This document shows positions 62,346-64,000 of a stretch of 64,000 nucleotides of DNA, in pieces (position 1 is the first letter of the stretch; the number at the start of each line of letters is the position of its first letter). The position numbers and the translations under genes were made by a program. The DNA is from Streptomyces atroolivaceus (GTDB lineage Bacteria; Actinomycetota; Actinomycetes; Streptomycetales; Streptomycetaceae): NCBI RefSeq assembly GCF_000717025.1, contig NZ_JNXG01000018.1, positions 1 through 64,000 of the forward strand, written 5' to 3'. A model generated the notes under the pieces. That model saw nothing but the letters and a program-made list of their open reading frames with translations. It did not search any database and had not been told where the DNA came from.

Positions 62346-62990
62346 ATGCGATCAGTCCCTTGGTGGGTCCTGTTCTCCTCGGCGTCCGCCCCGGTCCTGC
62401 TCGTCGGCGGCTGGGCGATCTCGGCGGAGCTCCAGGGGCCCGGCTACGATCCCGCGTCGGCGACGATCAGTACCCTCGCCTCCGACGGTGCCGGCGGGTA
62501 CTGGGTCATGACGTCGGCGCTGCTCGCCCTGGGAGCCTGCCACGTGATCACCGCGTGCGGACTGCGACCCGCCGCACCCTTCGGACGGGTGGCGCTGGCC
62601 GGAGGCGGACTCTCGGCCATGCTGCTGGCCCTGTTCCCGGCCCCGAGCAGCGGTGGTTCGTACTCCCACGGTGTGGTCGTGGCCGTGGCGTTCGCGCTGC
62701 TCGCCGTATGGCCGGTCCTGGCGGCGCGGCGCGGCGGTCCCGGCCCGCGGGACGCGGCGGGAGGCCGAGCGGCCGGCGGGCCGCCCGCGGCTGCCCCGCC
62801 GTGGGCGCTACGGCCGGGGCCCTCCGCCATGGCGGCCGCGATGATGTGGATCGGCGGGGGCTGGTTCCTGCTCGCCCTGTTCGTGCTCGACACGGCGGGA
62901 GCGGCCGAGAGGGTCCTCACGTTCGCGCAGTCGTTCTGGCCGCTCGTCGTGGTCCTCTCCTGCCTCCGGGGAACAGACCGTCCGGAGTGA
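62346..62990 (+). CDS. DUF998-like integral membrane protein
   Basis: A 214-residue protein from ATG 62346 with six hydrophobic helices. VGGWAISAELQGPGYDPASATISTLASDGAGGYWVMTSALLALGACHVITACGL and RVALAGGGLSAMLLALFPAPSSGG resemble DUF998 membrane proteins. The cytoplasmic loop after VLAARRG is Gly/Pro/Ala-rich. The function is unknown. Confidence 0.8.
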   Translation: MRSVPWWVLFSSASAPVLLVGGWAISAELQGPGYDPASATISTLASDGAGGYWVMTSALLALGACHVITACGLRPAAPFGRVALAGGGLSAMLLALFPAPSSGGSYSHGVVVAVAFALLAVWPVLAARRGGPGPRDAAGGRAAGGPPAAAPPWALRPGPSAMAAAMMWIGGGWFLLALFVLDTAGAAERVLTFAQSFWPLVVVLSCLRGTDRPE

Positions 62991-63035
62991 TCCGCCCGTG
63001 GCCGGGCCCGCGTGGGCAGGCCCGGCGCTCCGTCC

Positions 63036-63263
63036 TCAGGGGCGCGGCCCGATCGGCAGGTCGCCGTCACGGACCACGATCGCCGACGCGGGGCACGAGT
63101 CCGCGGCGTCGAGCGCGCGTTCGTCGGGAGCCAGCCGCGCACTGACAGGTCGTGCCCGGTCCTCGTCGTCCAGCCTGTACAGATCGGACGCCATCGCCGC
63201 GCACATGCCCGACCCCATGCACAGCTCGCGGTCCACCTCCGTGGTCCAGGTCACGGCCGTCAC
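63036..63263 (-). CDS. 3Fe-4S ferredoxin
   Basis: A 75-residue protein with GTG 63263 overlapping the P450 stop (GTGA). It has Cys in LCMGSGMCAAMASDLY (Cx5C) and SCPASAI (CP), the three-cysteine pattern of the 3Fe-4S ferredoxins that accompany actinobacterial P450 enzymes and pass electrons to the haem. The translational coupling shows that it is the partner of the adjacent P450. Confidence 0.93.
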   Translation of the reverse strand: MTAVTWTTEVDRELCMGSGMCAAMASDLYRLDDEDRARPVSARLAPDERALDAADSCPASAIVVRDGDLPIGPRP

Positions 63264-64000
63264 CACCCCACCGGCATCGCGCGCGGCCCCCGCACGAGCA
63301 TCTGGTTCTTCCATTCCACGTCCCCCGCCACGCGCAGGTCAGGGAAGCGCACGAGCAGCGCCTCCAGCGCCTCCTGCAGCTCCAGCCTGGCGAGCGGTGC
63401 CCCGAGGCAGTGGTGGACCCCGTGCCCGAAACCCAGGTGCTGGACGCCGGTCCGGGTGACGTCGAGCCGGCCCGGGGCCTCGAACCTCAGGGCGTCGCGG
63501 TTGGCGGCGCCGACCGCGACGAGCACGGGCTCACCGGCTCGGACGAGCGTGCCGCCGACCTCCACGTCCTCGGTCGCGTACCGGGGGAAGCCGGCGCCGC
63601 TGCCGAGTGGCACGAACCGCATCAGTTCCTCGACCGCTCCTCGGATCAGGTCCGGCTGCTCCCGCAGCAGTTTCAGCTGATCAGGATGGTCGAGCAGCAG
63701 GTGGACGAAGTTCGGGATCTGGGTCGCGGTGGTCTCGTGACCGGCGACGAGGATGCCGACACAGAGATCGACCAGTTCCAGTTCGCTGAGCCGGTCCCCG
63801 GTGTCGCGCGCCTCGATCAGCCCGGTCATCAGATCCGGCCGGGGGCTGCGCCGGTGCTCCTCGATCAGCGAACCCATGTAGGCGCGCAGTTCCTCCCGGC
63901 TGCGCAGGAACTCCTCCGCGGTCAGGGAACTGGTGGACAGGGCGGCGTCGCTCCAGGCCCGGAACCTCGGCCGGTCCTCCTCCGGCACACCGAGCATGCG
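63260..64000 (-). CDS. Cytochrome P450, C-terminal part, runs off right edge
   Basis: The last 246 residues are visible and the frame stays open to base 64000. The I-helix oxygen-binding motif is VAGHETTA, the K-helix ExxR is in EELMRF, and the haem-binding loop is GFGHGVHHCLGAPLAR with the axial Cys. It belongs to the class I bacterial P450s that need a ferredoxin and reductase. The ferredoxin gene is coupled directly behind it. The substrate is unknown, and the upstream context is outside the window. Confidence 0.95.
   Translation of the reverse strand, partial: RMLGVPEEDRPRFRAWSDAALSTSSLTAEEFLRSREELRAYMGSLIEEHRRSPRPDLMTGLIEARDTGDRLSELELVDLCVGILVAGHETTATQIPNFVHLLLDHPDQLKLLREQPDLIRGAVEELMRFVPLGSGAGFPRYATEDVEVGGTLVRAGEPVLVAVGAANRDALRFEAPGRLDVTRTGVQHLGFGHGVHHCLGAPLARLELQEALEALLVRFPDLRVAGDVEWKNQMLVRGPRAMPVGW

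Overview
This window is high-GC actinobacterial DNA and almost certainly comes from a Streptomyces chromosome. The evidence is the strong G/C third-position bias, frequent GTG starts, many ATGA/GTGA translational overlaps, and family content typical of the genus: TerD, DUF5133, DUF6328, DUF1707, a polyprenyl synthetase paired with a TPR protein, MbtH, and a P450 with a ferredoxin. No rRNA, tRNA, CRISPR array or intact insertion sequence was found.

Layout. (1) 1-11.5 kb is a biosynthetic locus. A leftward operon encodes an FkbH-like protein, a discrete ACP, a type II thioesterase and the start of a modular type I PKS that leaves the window at the left edge. Diverging from it is a rightward class I lanthipeptide operon: a 48-residue precursor (6539-6685), a full-length LanB and a LanC. 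The 248-bp region between the two arms holds 11-bp-spaced direct repeats, a hairpin and a perfect palindrome. Whether the two arms make one polyketide-lanthipeptide hybrid is the most interesting question here. (2) 11.5-26 kb is mixed: a TetR/DUF4865 pair with a palindromic operator, DUF6328, a double TerD protein, an HpnB-like glycosyltransferase, a Glu/Asp racemase homologue, Lnt, Nudix, an MFS symporter, a RibD-fold reductase, small proteins and a frameshifted glycoside-hydrolase remnant. (3) 26.3-32.5 kb is a sugar locus: a ROK regulator divergent from a binding protein, two permeases and a GH1 beta-glycosidase. (4) 32.5-44 kb holds an Lrp remnant, RibD-fold reductase, polyprenyl synthetase/TPR pair, DUF1707, an orphan MbtH gene behind an iron box, a divergent winged-helix/WYL pair, a BASS transporter, and an ABC-F resistance-type ATPase preceded by a short upstream ORF and hairpin. 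(5) 44.5-51.4 kb holds a PP2C phosphatase, a DHA2 efflux pump, an SDR, a PadR regulator with a perfect operator, an acyl-CoA dehydrogenase and a PRC-barrel-like protein. (6) 51.9-61.8 kb is a putative acid-sugar locus: two 2-hydroxyacid dehydrogenases flank a glucarate dehydratase, divergent from a five-gene Dpp/Opp-type ABC transporter followed by a TauE/SafE permease. (7) The right end has DUF5133, DUF998, a 3Fe-4S ferredoxin and a partial P450.

How genes work together. In the first locus LanB would dehydrate Ser/Thr in the precursor core and LanC would close (methyl)lanthionine rings, while FkbH would load a glycerate-derived unit onto the ACP for the PKS. No LanT, leader protease, immunity gene or cluster regulator is visible in the window. 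In the sugar locus the ROK protein probably controls uptake and hydrolysis of a beta-glycoside. In the acid-sugar locus, import, dehydration and NAD(P)-linked oxidoreduction are encoded side by side. Functions are inferred from motifs read by eye. No database search was run.
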